64,000 nt of DNA from Rostratula benghalensis (lineage: Eukaryota > Chordata > Aves > Charadriiformes > Rostratulidae): contig VXAI01000065.1 in the NCBI GenBank assembly GCA_013399305.1, forward strand, positions 3,073,705-3,137,704. Reading direction: 5' to 3'. The translations under genes and the position numbers were made by a program. This document shows positions 49,701 to 62,677 of this stretch, piece after piece (position 1 is the first letter of the stretch; every line of letters starts with the position of its first letter). The notes beneath the pieces were generated by a model. The model was given only the letters and a program-made list of their open reading frames with translations. It was not told where the DNA came from and made no database searches.

Positions 49701-52700
49701 TTTTCTTTAATTTTAGATGGGGATTTTTCTATTAGTTCCCTGTAAGTTTCTGTAATATTACTACTTTGAGACTTTTGAATGACTATCTCTGGCTGCTTTT
49801 AATTTGTTAATTTAAAAGTTTGCATTTTTTTTTCTAAGTTTCATGACTGGGCAACTGAAACTAAGACCTAATTTAAGAAAGGAAGATTTCTCTGACCATG
49901 GAAAAATCAAAATAATGTAAAATTTTTTCTACTTTCTGTTTTACCCGTGCTACCACTGCAATACTTAGTGAGGCTGACCCTGGTGCTGGTCAGGAGGTGC
50001 CAAATTTAATCCTGACAGCCCATGTGGCTTCAATGGAGTTCACTTATCTCTCTTCTTTTCAGGTTTGGTTTGTTTTGGGTTTTTTTTGGCAAAGCTGGAC
50101 TTTCCAGAAGGCTTCTGCCCTGTAATCCAATCACGAAGGCCAAGACTAATCTGAAATATTCTGAATGTCAATGCTGAAATACTTCTCTCAGACATGCCAT
50201 GAGACATCAAAGAAATGTCACAATGTGGTATAACATTTGAAAGTGAGAGTTCCGTTAGATCTGCTATCAGACCCCTAATAAAACTTTTATTTTCAAGAAA
50301 CTAACTGGATTGATGTCTAACCTACATTCACTCTGACCAACTTTTCAGTTACCTCCTAAATGTTGAATTAGAATCCAGTCATAACTGAGATATTGTTAAG
50401 GGAAAATGATGGTATGAATGAGTAGGCTATGCACAGATGCAAAGCATTTTCCAAGTGCGCTGATGTAGCTCTCACTCTTGCAACATAAACCAAAACATAT
50501 TTAGACGCTTCATATTCCCTTTACATATGTAATGACCTCTTTAAGGTAAAGAAATCTTACTGGGCTTTCATCAGTGCAATCCATGTTAGCATTCTTGCAG
50601 TCAGATGGAGAGGGAAGCCAGAAGCCATCTGTCACCCTGAAATTCATCTGTGAAAAGTAACTATGTGCTTGGAATCCCTGAATAAGTACTATTATCAGTT
50701 AATATACACCTGTCATCATCTACATATCTTTCAGAAAGTAGTCGACCATAGTCTTGCTTCATGGTTTAGTGTTATCCTCCATGCACACTTTTTAAAAGGT
50801 CTAAAATACACCTTTTTTATACCAACAAGTAAAAAATATAGAAAACTTCCCTCTTCAAACAAAGCTGTTGAAAGCTCAATTTAAAAATTCTATATCAAAT
50901 AATGAAAAGTTCTAATATTATTTCAAATCTATTCTGCTGTAAACACTTAATTGGTTTTGAGAGAACTCATTCTAGAGTGAAGAGGAGGGTATGAGCAGCT
51001 ACGTGATAATGGATAGCACATGTGGCAATTAAAACCAGACTCAGTAACTTACATGCTGGAATGCATTTCACTCTTAGCTCTTCTGTTTTAATACTCAGAA
51101 TTGGGCCTCCATCAGACTCACTGAGTAGGAAAACTTAGTTCCTTACTGAAAACAAATAAGCCCCGAGGGTTTGAACTTCTCTGTGAATCAATGGGTTCTC
51201 TTGTCTCCACTATTTTTCCCAAGTAGTGCCTTTCACTTGAATATCTTGCCTCTGTAAGGTCCTCTTCTTTTTATAGCACAAGGCAGTGGTCTAGAAAGAC
51301 AACATTTTAACATTTTATTATTGTTGTCCAGGGTTATCTTCTCTGGGAAGAGAGAATTTATTTGATCCTGCATGTTTATCAACAGCAGTCCACCTACAAC
51401 GTTTGTTTCACCCTTTTTGTGAGTTTTATCCACGACAGTATAAAAGTTAGACAGATTGTTTTAAATCATACTGATAGTGTCTTTCTATATTAGGTCCACA
51501 TTTGACTTGAGCTAAATGTGTGAAATGTGCTAGTGATCAGGGATATTAGCAGATCTGAGTCTTGACTTTTCAGAGATATAACTCCCCTGATAACTCCCAC
51601 AGTCTTCTAAGCCACTGTGATGGTCTCAGTGTAGAGGTTAATTACAGACAAAATTGCTTCTGGTGTTTTTTGTCAGTGTAGTGAATAAAGCAAGTATACT
51701 GTGGACAAGCACATAGTCTACCTAAAGACTACATCTTAATGAATTCTCGCAGGGTCACTGGTTTAGAATGCATCAATAAATCGTAAGTTTTGAGTGACCT
51801 GATTTCTGGATTTGTGAGACCGTGACCAGGCACAGTCTGTGTCTTAGCTTACGATCAGACACTTTCTTAGGCTAAGTATGGCCCTCTGTTTTTGTGAAGT
51901 TTTCAGAAGAACATTAAATAAAATGTATCCTAAAAATGTAAAATACTAGTTCAGTCTTCAGATATTTCATCTTTGCAGTACATCCCATCACATTTTAAAC
52001 TTCTTGGGTTTATTTTTGAATAATCGCCCCCAATGTGGAGACTCGCTGTCAACTCCCAATGCAAATACTAATACTATCTAAAAAAAATATTTATGGGGAC
52101 TGCACAAGGGATGAGAAGAAGGAAGATGTCATTTTCAAGTGCTAATGCAGAGTGGAACTAATCACTTTACACTGTGATGATATGATTGAAGATAACCTGT
52201 GTGACAGCAACTGCTAATAAATGCATAGTATCTTTACGTAACTCAACCATAATTCTCCTTGTTCATTATATGCAATATCATAACTTCCTTGAAGTTCCAC
52301 TGTGCTCATCATGTGTGTGCAGCATCCTTGAATTCCACGTCATTTATGCAAGTGTGGGGAGACAGGACAGGTGGATGTTGTTAGGTCACTTTCTCTGCAA
52401 AACTGGTAGATTACAAACATCTGTTGGCTGATAACCTGTTCAGGTTTATTTGCAGCAGAGGTTAATGAACAAAATGGCTGTATTAACAGTCACGGTGAGC
52501 ATACTAAGTTGTGGGCTTCCTTGTTTGCTAGCCAGAAGGGTACAGAAGCAGAAAGGTGTAGGCTCTCTTGAATCTTAAGGGCTTGTTTAGCAATTTCCCC
52601 AATTCAGCAACAATTAGTAAGAGAACTACTGTAACTTCTGTGATTGAATTGTAGATCACTCTGTATTGATTATGTTTTTTCAGCATCCTCAGTCTGGAAT

Positions 52701-54228
52701 ATGTTTGATAAGTTGTGTTTTTGGGTTTTTAAAAATTATTTTATTTCAATCATATTTTAACACAAATTTCATCCAAGTAACTGAAATATTTAAATATGGA
52801 GAGACTCCTTTGAATCCCGCATCCTGCACACCTTCCCCAACACGACAATTCAAAATATATCTAGAATGAATTGAGTGTTCAGGTTCAGTGGAAAGTGCTA
52901 GAAAGTTGGCTAATTGCAACATTTCTGGGTCTAGGATATGACAGTTAAATGTTCAGAGCTAAGTAGCCTAAATAGAAGTGTTGTGGTATTCTTCTAAGCT
53001 ATTGAGAAGTATCACCTTTCATTTCACTAATGAGCATCTTGTTTTTCAAAAATATTAGAGAGAGAATCAGGATCTTCTCGACTGCAAAGTTGGTAAACTT
53101 GTTTTGGTCCTTAAGGTAAAAATTTTGTGATGCCTTTTCCACTGTCACTTGGAAACATTACATGGTGAATACTTCTAAAATACCAAAATACCAAAAGCAT
53201 AATTTCATTCCTCATATGTATGGTCACCAGCCACATATTTTTTAAACTATTTTTTTTTTCTAAGAAAAAAATTACATTTTGAGATGAAATACAATTTCAG
53301 GGGGCATATAAAAGCCTACTAAAATATGTAAGCTGATAAAAAGGCAAATATATAGCTGAATACATCAATATTTTACTGTTTACAATCCTGGGATCAGAAT
53401 GGAAATGAGAGTTCATTCTTATCTCTAACAGAGACTTTCCTTGCAGCTTAGGCTTCTTTATCTTTCCCTTTGTTCTGCCATTTATCCATCTCTAAAATCA
53501 GATTAGTACTTAAAAAAACCACTTGGCTTTCTGACCTCTGCTGTGTGTATGCACAGTGGAAAGCACAACAGAATCCTGACCGTGGTAATTTTCAAACTTG
53601 GAAATAACCATGAAAGAAAAAACACTTTAAAACCCCCATTACAACTCAGAGGAACTTGTGCTGAGAGACCCTCTAAGCTGAATTATCTTTAAAAAAATGT
53701 AAGATGTGTACATATTCTGTGATGATTTGAAATTTTAATTTTTCTCTTTTTTTGTATGTTGTCTTTGGTGGATTAGTTTGTGTTACATCCTGACCTTGTG
53801 AATATTTTTTATAAAATCCTTAATGATTAGAATGGCAGTAGACTTTCAGTCTGGGTGGCATCTCACTAGTGCATAAGAACCTAAGACCTCTGAACACAAC
53901 AACCCATCAAACCCAGCGTTTTGATGTTAGACTATAATGAATGCCAAGATGTTTTACACATGATACAAGTATACACTAATACTTTTCACCATGAGGCTGT
54001 GGATCTCCATGTGCCTTACTGGTGAAATATCTTATGAATATGACTAAAAATTCTTTGAATCTTTCTGTGTGTTTGGCATCCACAGCGTCTCTGCAGTGGT
54101 GGTAGCAGCATTTTTAGTTAAGGGCAAACTAAAAGCCAAATACACTTGCACAAGTATACTTATATTTGTTTCTTAACGATAGATGATGTCAGTTGATAAT
54201 AATGATAGATGATCTGTCAGATCAGTCA

Positions 54229-54251
54229 GACTACAGATGTCAGCTGTAGTC
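54229..54251. repeat. 8-bp inverted repeat with a 7-bp loop
   Basis: gactacag at 54229-54236 pairs with ctgtagtc at 54244-54251. It is preceded by repeated GATAGATGAT and TCAGATCAGTC words from 54178. Small and AT-biased, and may be chance. Confidence 0.5.
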
Positions 54252-54923
54252 AGTTTTCTATGTGTAGCTCTCTTGAAAGCTTCCAAGATCTGTTAGAAAC
54301 TCTTAAATGTTCCTAGAAGCTTCAGCTGGTCTCTAGCCAGCCTCCTCGCCTCACCCTCCAAAACGCCCTGCAATGGAAGTTCTCCCCAAAACTTGAACTC
54401 ACAGAACAGCATGCACGTGGCTTACACAAACACAGGAACAATCAATCACACCAGAGGTGAGGAGGACTGTTTATTATAAATAATGTATTGATCATTCACA
54501 GTTTGTTCTGCATAGGTTTTTTAAAGAAAATCAGGGACATTTACAGGAATTAAAAGCTAAAGAAAAAGAGACCTGTATTTTTCTCCTGCACAGCTGCACT
54601 GGGAACAGAACTTGATCTCTTACTGAATTTACTGAACCTTAGGGCTTCTTCCCTGCTCTGCCTGCAACGTTGGTGTGTGGGAATGGTATGTGACAATACT
54701 GGCAGAGGTGGATAAGACCTGTGAAACAAGAGGATTGAGTGATAGTGAAATAATTGTCAACCTAAGACATTAAGGGCTTTAATTCTATCCAAGCACCACA
54801 GATCCTTGCTATATGACCATCATAGGGATGTGATACTTAAACCAGAAAAGTAATTTAAAAAATTACCTTTTATTAAGTCTTCATCCAGTTTTATGGCTGC
54901 TGTCATATATGATATGATACGAT

Positions 54924-54967
54924 AAGGAAATAACATATGATATTATGTTATTTTATGTTATTTCCTT
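54924..54967. repeat. 14-bp inverted repeat with a 16-bp loop
   Basis: aaggaaataacata at 54924-54937 is the exact reverse complement of tatgttatttcctt at 54954-54967. The loop (54938-54953) is AT-rich and repeats the TTATGTTA words. A further TTATGTTA lies at about 54971-54979. Confidence 0.9.
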
Positions 54968-56115
54968 GTTATTATGTTATAGTTACACTTCAATTGCAAG
55001 CATACCCCCACACACTTGCACTTAAACAACAGGGATAGTATCAAAGGTATGTTAGCACTTTTTAATCTGCACAAATCAGAGTAAAGTAAATTCTGGCAAG
55101 ATGCCCAGTGTGGTAGTTTTGCTGCCATTGGAAATATAAACCCAGGTAGGGCTGGGCTGTAACTTCAAAATAGGAAGTTTTACAGTAGAACTGGCAATTC
55201 AAGTTGTGTCTGGGCACAGAGATGTAGAAATGGAATTTCCATATAGATTTGTCAGCTTTTTTGGAAGTACCTCGAAGATCCAGAAACTGAAACCACAGTT
55301 TACATAACATTGCCTGTATAAATAGAACATCCTACTTATAGAAGTGCTCTCTGTGGGCTCCTGTTATTTCACATATGTGGGGCCATGCATGGTCATACAT
55401 GATGCTGTAGTTTAGGATTTTAAGAAAGCACAAGTTAAATGCATAAAGACTGTAGTGTGGTCTTTCATATATGAATCTGTATATATTAGGAAGCATAATT
55501 AAGATTGTAGGAGTCTTAGCTTTGGTACATCACTGACTCTCAAAAGCTTGATAGCATAATTATGATGTTTCTTTTATGTAGTTTTCTTCATGTAAGATAC
55601 ATGGATCACTGGTAGTCTCCACGTAGTCCTCCCAGGAGGGAAAAAAAATGATGTCGTGGTTTAAAAAAATTATAATGAGTTCAGTGCAAGGCATTTGGAG
55701 AGGAAGGAAGAATTAATGATTACATCATTTGCTAGTGATAGTGCAGGATTAGTGAAAAGAATTATTGTTATTTATGGCATTATTACAGGATATCTTAGAA
55801 AACATCTCTGATAATACTCTGTCTGAAACTTTGTGAACTTTGGTTTGTTTATTGTTTATACAGATATGTTCCTTTAATGACCTCAAGGTCGGAATAGACA
55901 TGGACATTCAAATCTTTGGAATTTTTATTCTGATTTTAATATCAAAAAGACATCCTCTATCTGCTGCGTGCATACTGATACCTGTTTAACAGTATGTATT
56001 CATGACACTGCAAGAAAAAAAATAGTTAATCTGTCTTCCTGAAAATACAGGAATGTTGCTAGTTATGATTTAACTATTTTATTCCGATTCTCTTGGAATT
56101 TGGTCTTTTCCATTT

Positions 56116-56209
56116 CCTTTTTTTCTTTTTTTTTTTTTTGGTTTTTTTTTTGTTTTGTTTTTGGGTTTTTTTTTGTTTGTTTGTTTTTGTTTTGTTTTTT
56201 TGTTTTTTA
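56116..56209. repeat. Long T/G-rich tract
   Basis: About 94 bases, nearly all T with scattered G (TTTTG, TTTG, TTGGG units), ending TTTTTTAG just before a C-run (ctcccccctg). It resembles a polypyrimidine tract with an AG, but no coding exon follows that I can recognise. More likely simple sequence. Confidence 0.85.
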
Positions 56210-57298
56210 GCTCCCCCCTGTGGAAGTGTGTGAATGTGAGATTCTTGCCTTCCCCTTGGGAAAAAAAAAAAAAGATTTTCTAGTTGTTCTGACTCTGGAG
56301 GAAATATTGAATACAAGAATCTCAGCGATTTCAGTGAAGGTGAGCAAATAAAAAAGACTCTCATAATATTTTTACAACATCATTCCTGGAGACCTGAAAT
56401 TAAATTTTTGAAGACTAGCAGTGACCAGTACTGAGATCTGTTTTGTTGCATCTGCCCAGTCTGGAAATTGAATAGGATGCTTCTGCTAACATTGACTTTT
56501 GTGTGAAGCATTACAGACCTTTCTATGTGTGAAATGTGGGGGCAGATTTCTGCTACTTTTCATAGGCAGGATGGTCAATGGTCATTGGAAAGATATGACT
56601 GTGCTGAGGTTTTTTTGCATGAGATAGAAATTGAGGTAAAATACCCACAATGTCTGCTGGACTTCTAGAGATCGTGTCTAAATCTTTCTGAACACGTCAT
56701 GGCTACTCTAACTTGGTTAGCTAGACTAAAGCTGTAATGACTGACTGTTAATCCCTGCAACACTGATTTCTTCAGCTGGAGGCACAGCTCCAGGTAGAGT
56801 TACCTCTTGCTGCTGAAAGTATCGGTCACTCAAGGCAATTCCTTCTCATCTGACATTTCCTCTTCTTTCTCCATGAATTTAGTAGTGATTGTGAGAGATA
56901 AAACCAGACTACTCTAATACATCTCAAACAGATCTCAGAAGCCTGTTATTCATAGTTACTCATAGTTATGATATGATGGACAAAATATTTTAGCTCTGGA
57001 GTGTAGTCATGAGGTAATATTGGTATAAAACACGCTTGAGTATGCTCAGATGTTTCTGTCAATGGAGAATTTTCTCCTGTATTGTAAGCACTGTAGAGTT
57101 CAGTGTTGTGGTCTGGCCAGGGCTCTCATTGCTAAGCTGTTGCTTTAGTCTTGTTTCTTCCTGACTTGCAGGAAAGAAAACAGAACCTTTGCTTCTGAAT
57201 GCCCTTTTCAAATGCTCTTCACGAGAAAGCACCATGTTTTCTCATTTTGGGTGGTCATCATTCTGACTATTTGGGAAATTTTCACAGTATATATATGG

Positions 57299-57337
57299 TG
57301 TTTTGTTGTTGTTTGTTTGTTTTATTTTTTTTTTTTA
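57299..57337. repeat. T/G-rich tract
   Basis: TTTTGTTGTTGTTTGTTTG followed by a run of T. Simple sequence. Confidence 0.8.
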
Positions 57338-59727
57338 AATGAGGAAATGTAGATTCCTCAAAACTGAAACAAGAAAAAATCAGTTTCTGTATGTTTTTGA
57401 TCAAGCTCTAAGCATATTTCAAAATTGTCAGAATGAAAGTGGTGGTCCATTGTCTTGAAATGTCAGTTATATGTTAAACAATTAACAAATTAAAATAAAA
57501 ATAAAGCAGGCTTCTAGTTATGGCTATTAGGTATACTTATGACTTTGTCAGTTTGGAGAGCCATCTACTACTAAAACTTAGACACATATTTATAACTGAG
57601 TTTAAACAATCTATTTTTATTTCATTTATTAAAATAAATTTCTGAAAGCATTTGTCATGAGGTAAAATTTTTCCTTAATTCCTCACATTATTTTTTGCAA
57701 TTCTCTCAGAATCTTTTCCATATCTATTTTGAAGTACAGATGCCAAAACTGAGTTAAGTGGTCTCATCAGTACTCTACATCTATGATATACAACAAACAT
57801 CTCTAAATTGTTAATACATTGTCTGTAAATGGAGATTTGGTATTTCTAGTACTTTTAAAATGGAAAAGAACGTGTATGTATGCAAAACATCTTGGTTAAG
57901 AAATCACAAGTGATACTGATAGTGACAAAATCATATATATGGGATCTCTTAACTAGAGAACAAAATCCCTTAAACGGTTTATTGATGTGAAGAACTTATT
58001 TTGTCTGTTAGGTAAAATAAGTGTAAGTCAAGGAACAGTTAAAAGTATGCTAACTTTTGTACTTGTAGATATTCATTATTGTGTGGTACAGTTTAAATAT
58101 CAGTAGAGGTTTAAGTTAATACTGAGATTGAGTAGTTCTTTAGTTTGAATAGTGCTGATTGCATACATTAAATAATGTTATTGCTTTAGATCACAGGTGA
58201 TGAGCTGTAAGATTTATCTGTACATACACAATGCAGTTCAGGTACAACTCCAGGTAACTACATTTGTTTGGTATTTGAAACTCTTGAGATTTATGGCAAA
58301 TTTGTTATATTCTTTGGATTGTACCATAAATTCTTTGCAATACCAAAATTATTCTGTGGTTATGGATCTCTCTTCGGTTAAAAATGGCAAACACTGTTTC
58401 AGGTCTGCTGTCCTGAAGTACTGAGGTCTCAGTTTAGCTGACAGGACCTTTTTTGTTCCCTGGCCTGGATAATTTTGTGTGTAGCTTTTTTGTTGTGCAG
58501 TTACCTCTGAGTTGGTGGTCAAAAATAGTCCCAAGCCAATCACATTGAATTTCCCTGAGTTCATGCATGACAGCCAGGTTTGTAGGTGTGGAGAGGCAAC
58601 AGCTTGGCACTGTTTCTCTTTCACCAAACTTGAGTTAAAGGATGAAAGGGAAGACCAAGCCACAACACATCTGTCATCTCCTCTTCCCCTCGCAGCCTAA
58701 ATAAGGGATGTGTTTGGCATCACTAAAAGCTTCTAGGGAGCTTTTCTGCAGAAAGGCAGAATTTGCACTGCAAGCAGGATACTTCTACTTCAGCTAGGGA
58801 AGGGCCAATTGACAGAAGCTGGCATTAGAAATTAAAGCTTGAACAGAACACATGCATAGTGGCCAAGCAGTCATTTTATCCTTGGCTCAGCTTTGAGCAT
58901 TTATGTTAATTAATGTGTATGATTTTTTCAGATGTTTTCTTACAGCTTGTTTTAAAAAAAGTCCCATGAATGAAAACATAGATGGGTGTCAAAAAATGTT
59001 GCTATTCTCAAATCAACTGCAATATCAAAGTCAGAGATGGCCTTGCTGCCAGTGGGCAGAGACCCAGTTTGAGTGGTGGAAACAACTGCCAACCCTGACT
59101 GAAAATCCAAAGTCTGTCTTGTGCTTGGAAGAGACTGAGAAAAACAAAGACAGAATTTCTCCTGCAGTGGTGCCAGTTGGCAAAACTATGCATTTTAAAA
59201 ATTATCTTAAAAATTTTGACCTATCAGCTCACTGTGCTATCTTACTATCCCACTTCAAAGCATTTTCATTGGCTTAGATCCTGAGAATTGGATAACTTTA
59301 TGATTTATTTTTTTGTCTTACTGACATAGCAGTCACAGATCTATGGTGGACCAAGATTTTTTCACAATTCTTTTTGTTTTCACACAGTGAGGTGATTCAC
59401 AAGAGATGAGCTTTACTTACCTAATACATAGGTTTACATGAAAACATGCATAACATCCTCAATGTTGTTTGTATTTCCTCCATGGTTCAGTGGAAAATCT
59501 TTGATATTTGATTCAGAAAATTTTGATATTTAGTCATCTTCCTCAAGACATCTTGATCCATAAATATTATGGATTGGAATTTTTCAGTTACAATTCAGGA
59601 ATCGGTATATTTTTACGTAAGCTGCCTACTTAGGATAAGGTTGCCATACCTTATCAGCAGAGAACTGAGTATGTAGCTTTGTTATCGTGTGAAAGTCACC
59701 ACTATGAATTGGCTGAACCACTATCTT

Positions 59728-60478
59728 ATCACAGAATTAGAGTCACAGAACGGTTGAAATTGGAAGGGGCCTCTAGTGGTCATCTTGTCCAACCCTTTCC
59801 TGCTCAGGCAGGGTCACCCACCCAGAGCTTATTACTCATGGCCATCTGCAGGTGGTTTTGCATATTTCCAAGACTAGAGGTTCCACAACCTTCCTGGACA
59901 ACCTGTGCCAGTGCTTGGTCAGTCTTACAGTGAAACAGTGTTTCCTGATATTCAGACAGAGTCTCTTCTGTTTCAGTTTGTGCCCATTTCTCCTGGTCCT
60001 GCCACTGGGTTCTCTGGGAAAGAGATTCCCTTCAGATATTTCTATATGTTAATGAGAGTCTCAACTCTCTCAGCCTTTTCTTCAGTCCCTTCATCATCTC
60101 AGTGGCTCATCATTGGACTCTCTGCAGTATGTCCATATCTCCCTTGTACCCATAACTGGACACAGTACTCCATATGTGGTCTCACCAGTGCAGAGTAGAG
60201 GGGATGCCTCAACTGCTGTCAGCACTCCTCCTAAGGCAACCTAGGACACCACTTGCCTTATTTGCCACAAGGACACTTAACTGGCTTATGTTTAACTTGG
60301 TGTCCACTAGGACCTCTATGTCCTTTTCTCAAAGCTGGTTTGTAGCCAGTTATTCACTGGGTTACACTGACTCATAGGATTATTCCTCCCCAGGTGCAGG
60401 ACTTTGCACTTCTGTTTGCTAAATTACATGAAGTGTCTGTCAGCCCATTTCTCCAGTCTGCTGTGGTTGCTCTCATGA
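59728..60478 (-). mobile_element. CR1-type LINE 3' portion, antisense, degraded
   Basis: The + strand starts ATCACAGAATTAGAGTCACAG, the reversed CR1 tail, then GGAAGGGGCCTCTAGTGGTCATC and GTCCAACCC, the conserved 3' UTR. It continues through the reverse complement of the ORF2 C-terminal region (tctcctggtcctgccactgg; cacagtactccatatgtggtctcaccagtg; aacttggtgtccactagg) to about 60478. About 750 bp, 5'-truncated, with multiple stops in the minus-strand frame. Of the same general type as the copy at 16867-17550. Confidence 0.9.
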
Positions 60479-61194
60479 GCCATGATGTAAGTATTGTGTG
60501 AACCATTGACTTGGTTGACACTGCAGTATACTGCTATACATCTATTAATTGAATTAAACTCTTGCTTTATCACAAGAGTTACATGACTGCTACAGCATTA
60601 ATACAGCATTAATGAACCATACGTAAGTATAGGACTTATTTTCACTAACTGTTAAATAAAATAAACAGGAAAGTCCAGTTTTCCTGTTCTGGAATAGAAC
60701 CCAAGTTTAGTTTTGGTGGTCCTTTTTCTTTGTTTGGTTTTTTTTGGTTGGTTTAGTTTGGGTTTTGGTGATTTTTTGGGGGGTATTTGTTTCTGGGGTT
60801 AATTTTATAGTAAAGCTGAATGAAAAATTTATGAATAAGTCTTTTCTGTCATATACCTTCTCTTCTTGAGTTACCTGACCTTTCTTTATATTTCCCTATA
60901 TCCTCTGCATTAGGAAAAGAGAGTTGTATGGGATTTCTTCGCCCTTTCTTTTGTGATTTCATGACTTATCTTTGACCAAAATTTCTTCTTGGCCTTCTTA
61001 CTGTGGTCTACAAGGTATAAACAAGTAAACATGTAAAAGAGTAAGCATTCTGGCCCAGATTCCATAGTCTAACAGTAGAATCACTGTCAGTACATAGTTA
61101 CAGTGTGTGAATAAGTGCCAAGTGAATAATACTATCGTGGGGATCACAGCTGTTGAATTTTACAGAAAATGGGTCTTTGGATTTAACTCTTTTA
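60479..61194 (+). other. Intronic DNA
   Basis: No exon or RNA gene. It contains a duplicated TACAGCATTAA at 60591-60614 and the T/G tract at 60716-60785. Confidence 0.6.
60716..60785. repeat. T/G-rich tract (TTTGG units)
   Basis: TTTGGT, GGTTGGTTT and GGGTTTTGG words, ending in a G-run near 60778-60783. The complement of the A/C tract at 62249-62319 in character, about 1.5 kb away. Confidence 0.8.
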
Positions 61195-61300
61195 CAGCTC
61201 TTGCAATTGGACATAAGCTTGGGAGGACTTTCCTTTGCAAAAGACACAAAGCTGGCAGTGTGTCCCAGCCTGTCTAGGAAGCATGTACACTGTAGGAGGA
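61195..61300 (+). mobile_element. Possible very old CR1 fragment (RT palm region)
   Basis: The open frame here reads SFAKDTKLA, close to the CR1 catalytic-site neighbourhood where active copies have Phe-Ala-Asp-Asp-Thr-Lys-Leu. The DNA tttgcaaaagacacaaagct matches the same CR1 DNA segment. Similarity is limited to about 50-100 bases, so this is a weak call. If right, the second catalytic Asp region is changed (Asp to Lys) and the copy is dead. Confidence 0.4.
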
Positions 61301-62677
61301 TGGGAGCTGTCGATACTGAACAATGTTTGAAAAAATATTCCTTACCTGAGCAGTTAGAGGTAACGTTACAGCATGTGGCATAAACATATGCATTTACCTG
61401 AAACTTCTTCCATCAAAACAAACAGCCAGATTTCCACACATTTACTTGGTGTAAAGTTGTCTTCAGAGTAACTTGTTAAAGAATAAATATTTATTATATT
61501 TATAATATATATTTATAATATTTACCAATTTTATGGTAAAGTTGATACAGTTATCTCAGCAAATGGTGATAGATGGTTAAGCTGAAATATGGCACATTCC
61601 AAAAAGCCTTACTTTAAAGTATTTTTCTTTTTCTTTGAAATTTCAGTGAACAGATTTGACCAGTCCTACTTGGATACCTTAGAAGATGCCTAGCTCTGCA
61701 CATAAATATTTTAATATTTTGTTCCTGTTCTGTCCTGAGAAAAATAGGCATGTACTATAATTGGTTATTTACTCTCACTTAAACTCTTTTTTATCTGGGG
61801 CAGGACAAATAAATCACAGAACTGGTAATAAAGATATTCAGAATAGGGAAATAACTTGAATTGGATACTCTGCTACCAACTGTGTCTGTGTCTTACTGCT
61901 GTCATTTTGATGACAATAGTAAGAGTGATGTGGTCACCAAGATTCTTTAGAAGAACTGAGAAATACCAGAATTACAACAGCTACAGGAGAGTATCTCAAA
62001 TAAGGAAGCTGGAGGAGCTTCCTTTGACTGTCACTCTTACCTTCCTTTCAGGGGTAGAAAACTCAGCATTGCTTTTTGTATCCTATCAATGGATGCAGTT
62101 GGTGTATATAACTTCCCACAATTTTCTATCTGTATCACTTCACTGAAAATATATTATTTGTAGGATCAGGTATGAGACTGACAGAGAAAGATTCATCTGC
62201 ACAATTTTTTATTCTGCTTCCACGTATACATAGGGCAGGGAATGGATTAAAAAACAACAACAACCAACCAAACAAAAAAAACCCAACCCACCAAAAAAAA
62301 CCCCAAACAACCCACCCAAGTGAGCAGAGGAACTAGATATGTTGTGACAATGCTTAGACTCCAGGAGTGAATCTTCACATTGTTTTGCAACATGATCTGA
62401 GTAGTTCTATAATTCTACCATCCTTTTAGTGCACCTAAGAATTGGAAAGCAATGAGCTGTTATTGTCATATCTTCATGAAGAAATAAATTGGGCAAGTAA
62501 TCTCACATTCTTCAAGAAAAAAAATAAAAAAAGAAATTAATTAGTATGAAAGAGTTTCATTTCTACTTCACTTACAATTAAGAGCAACAATTGAAATCTT
62601 GACCATCTTTCTTCTCTAGTTAGTCCTAAATCCTGCTGAAATGACTGCTGGGATCTACATTTGTGTTTTAAAGTTGG
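61301..62677 (+). other. Intronic DNA up to the third gap
   Basis: No exon or RNA gene recognised. AT-only words at about 61483-61527 (TATTTATTATATTTATAATATA), the A/C tract at 62249-62319 and an A-run near 62515-62533. The 96-codon frame at 61856-62146 has no domain that I recognise. Confidence 0.6.
62249..62319. repeat. A/C-rich low-complexity tract
   Basis: AACAACAAC, CAACCAACC, AACCCAACCC and CCAAAAAAAACCCC words with no G or T over about 70 bases. It could pair with the T/G tract at 60716-60785. Confidence 0.85.

Larger units (their letters stand above)
49701..59727 (+). other. Long intronic AT-rich stretch
   Basis: About 10 kb with no exon, RNA gene or clear mobile element. It contains the inverted repeats at 54229-54251 and 54924-54967, the T/G tracts at 56116-56209 and 57299-57337, and featureless open frames (the longest is 124 codons at 58903-59277). 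Confidence 0.6.

Noticed and set aside
56074..56364. Minus-strand frame rich in Lys, Gln and Asn
   Set aside because: It is the translation of the T/G simple tract at 56116-56209.
58903..59277. 124-codon plus-strand frame
   Set aside because: No domain or family resemblance, no acceptor/donor pair at its edges, and AT-rich codon use like the surrounding intron.
16867..61300. Orientation bias of CR1 elements against the host gene
   Set aside because: Four copies are antisense and three or four sense, so there is no bias in so small a sample.
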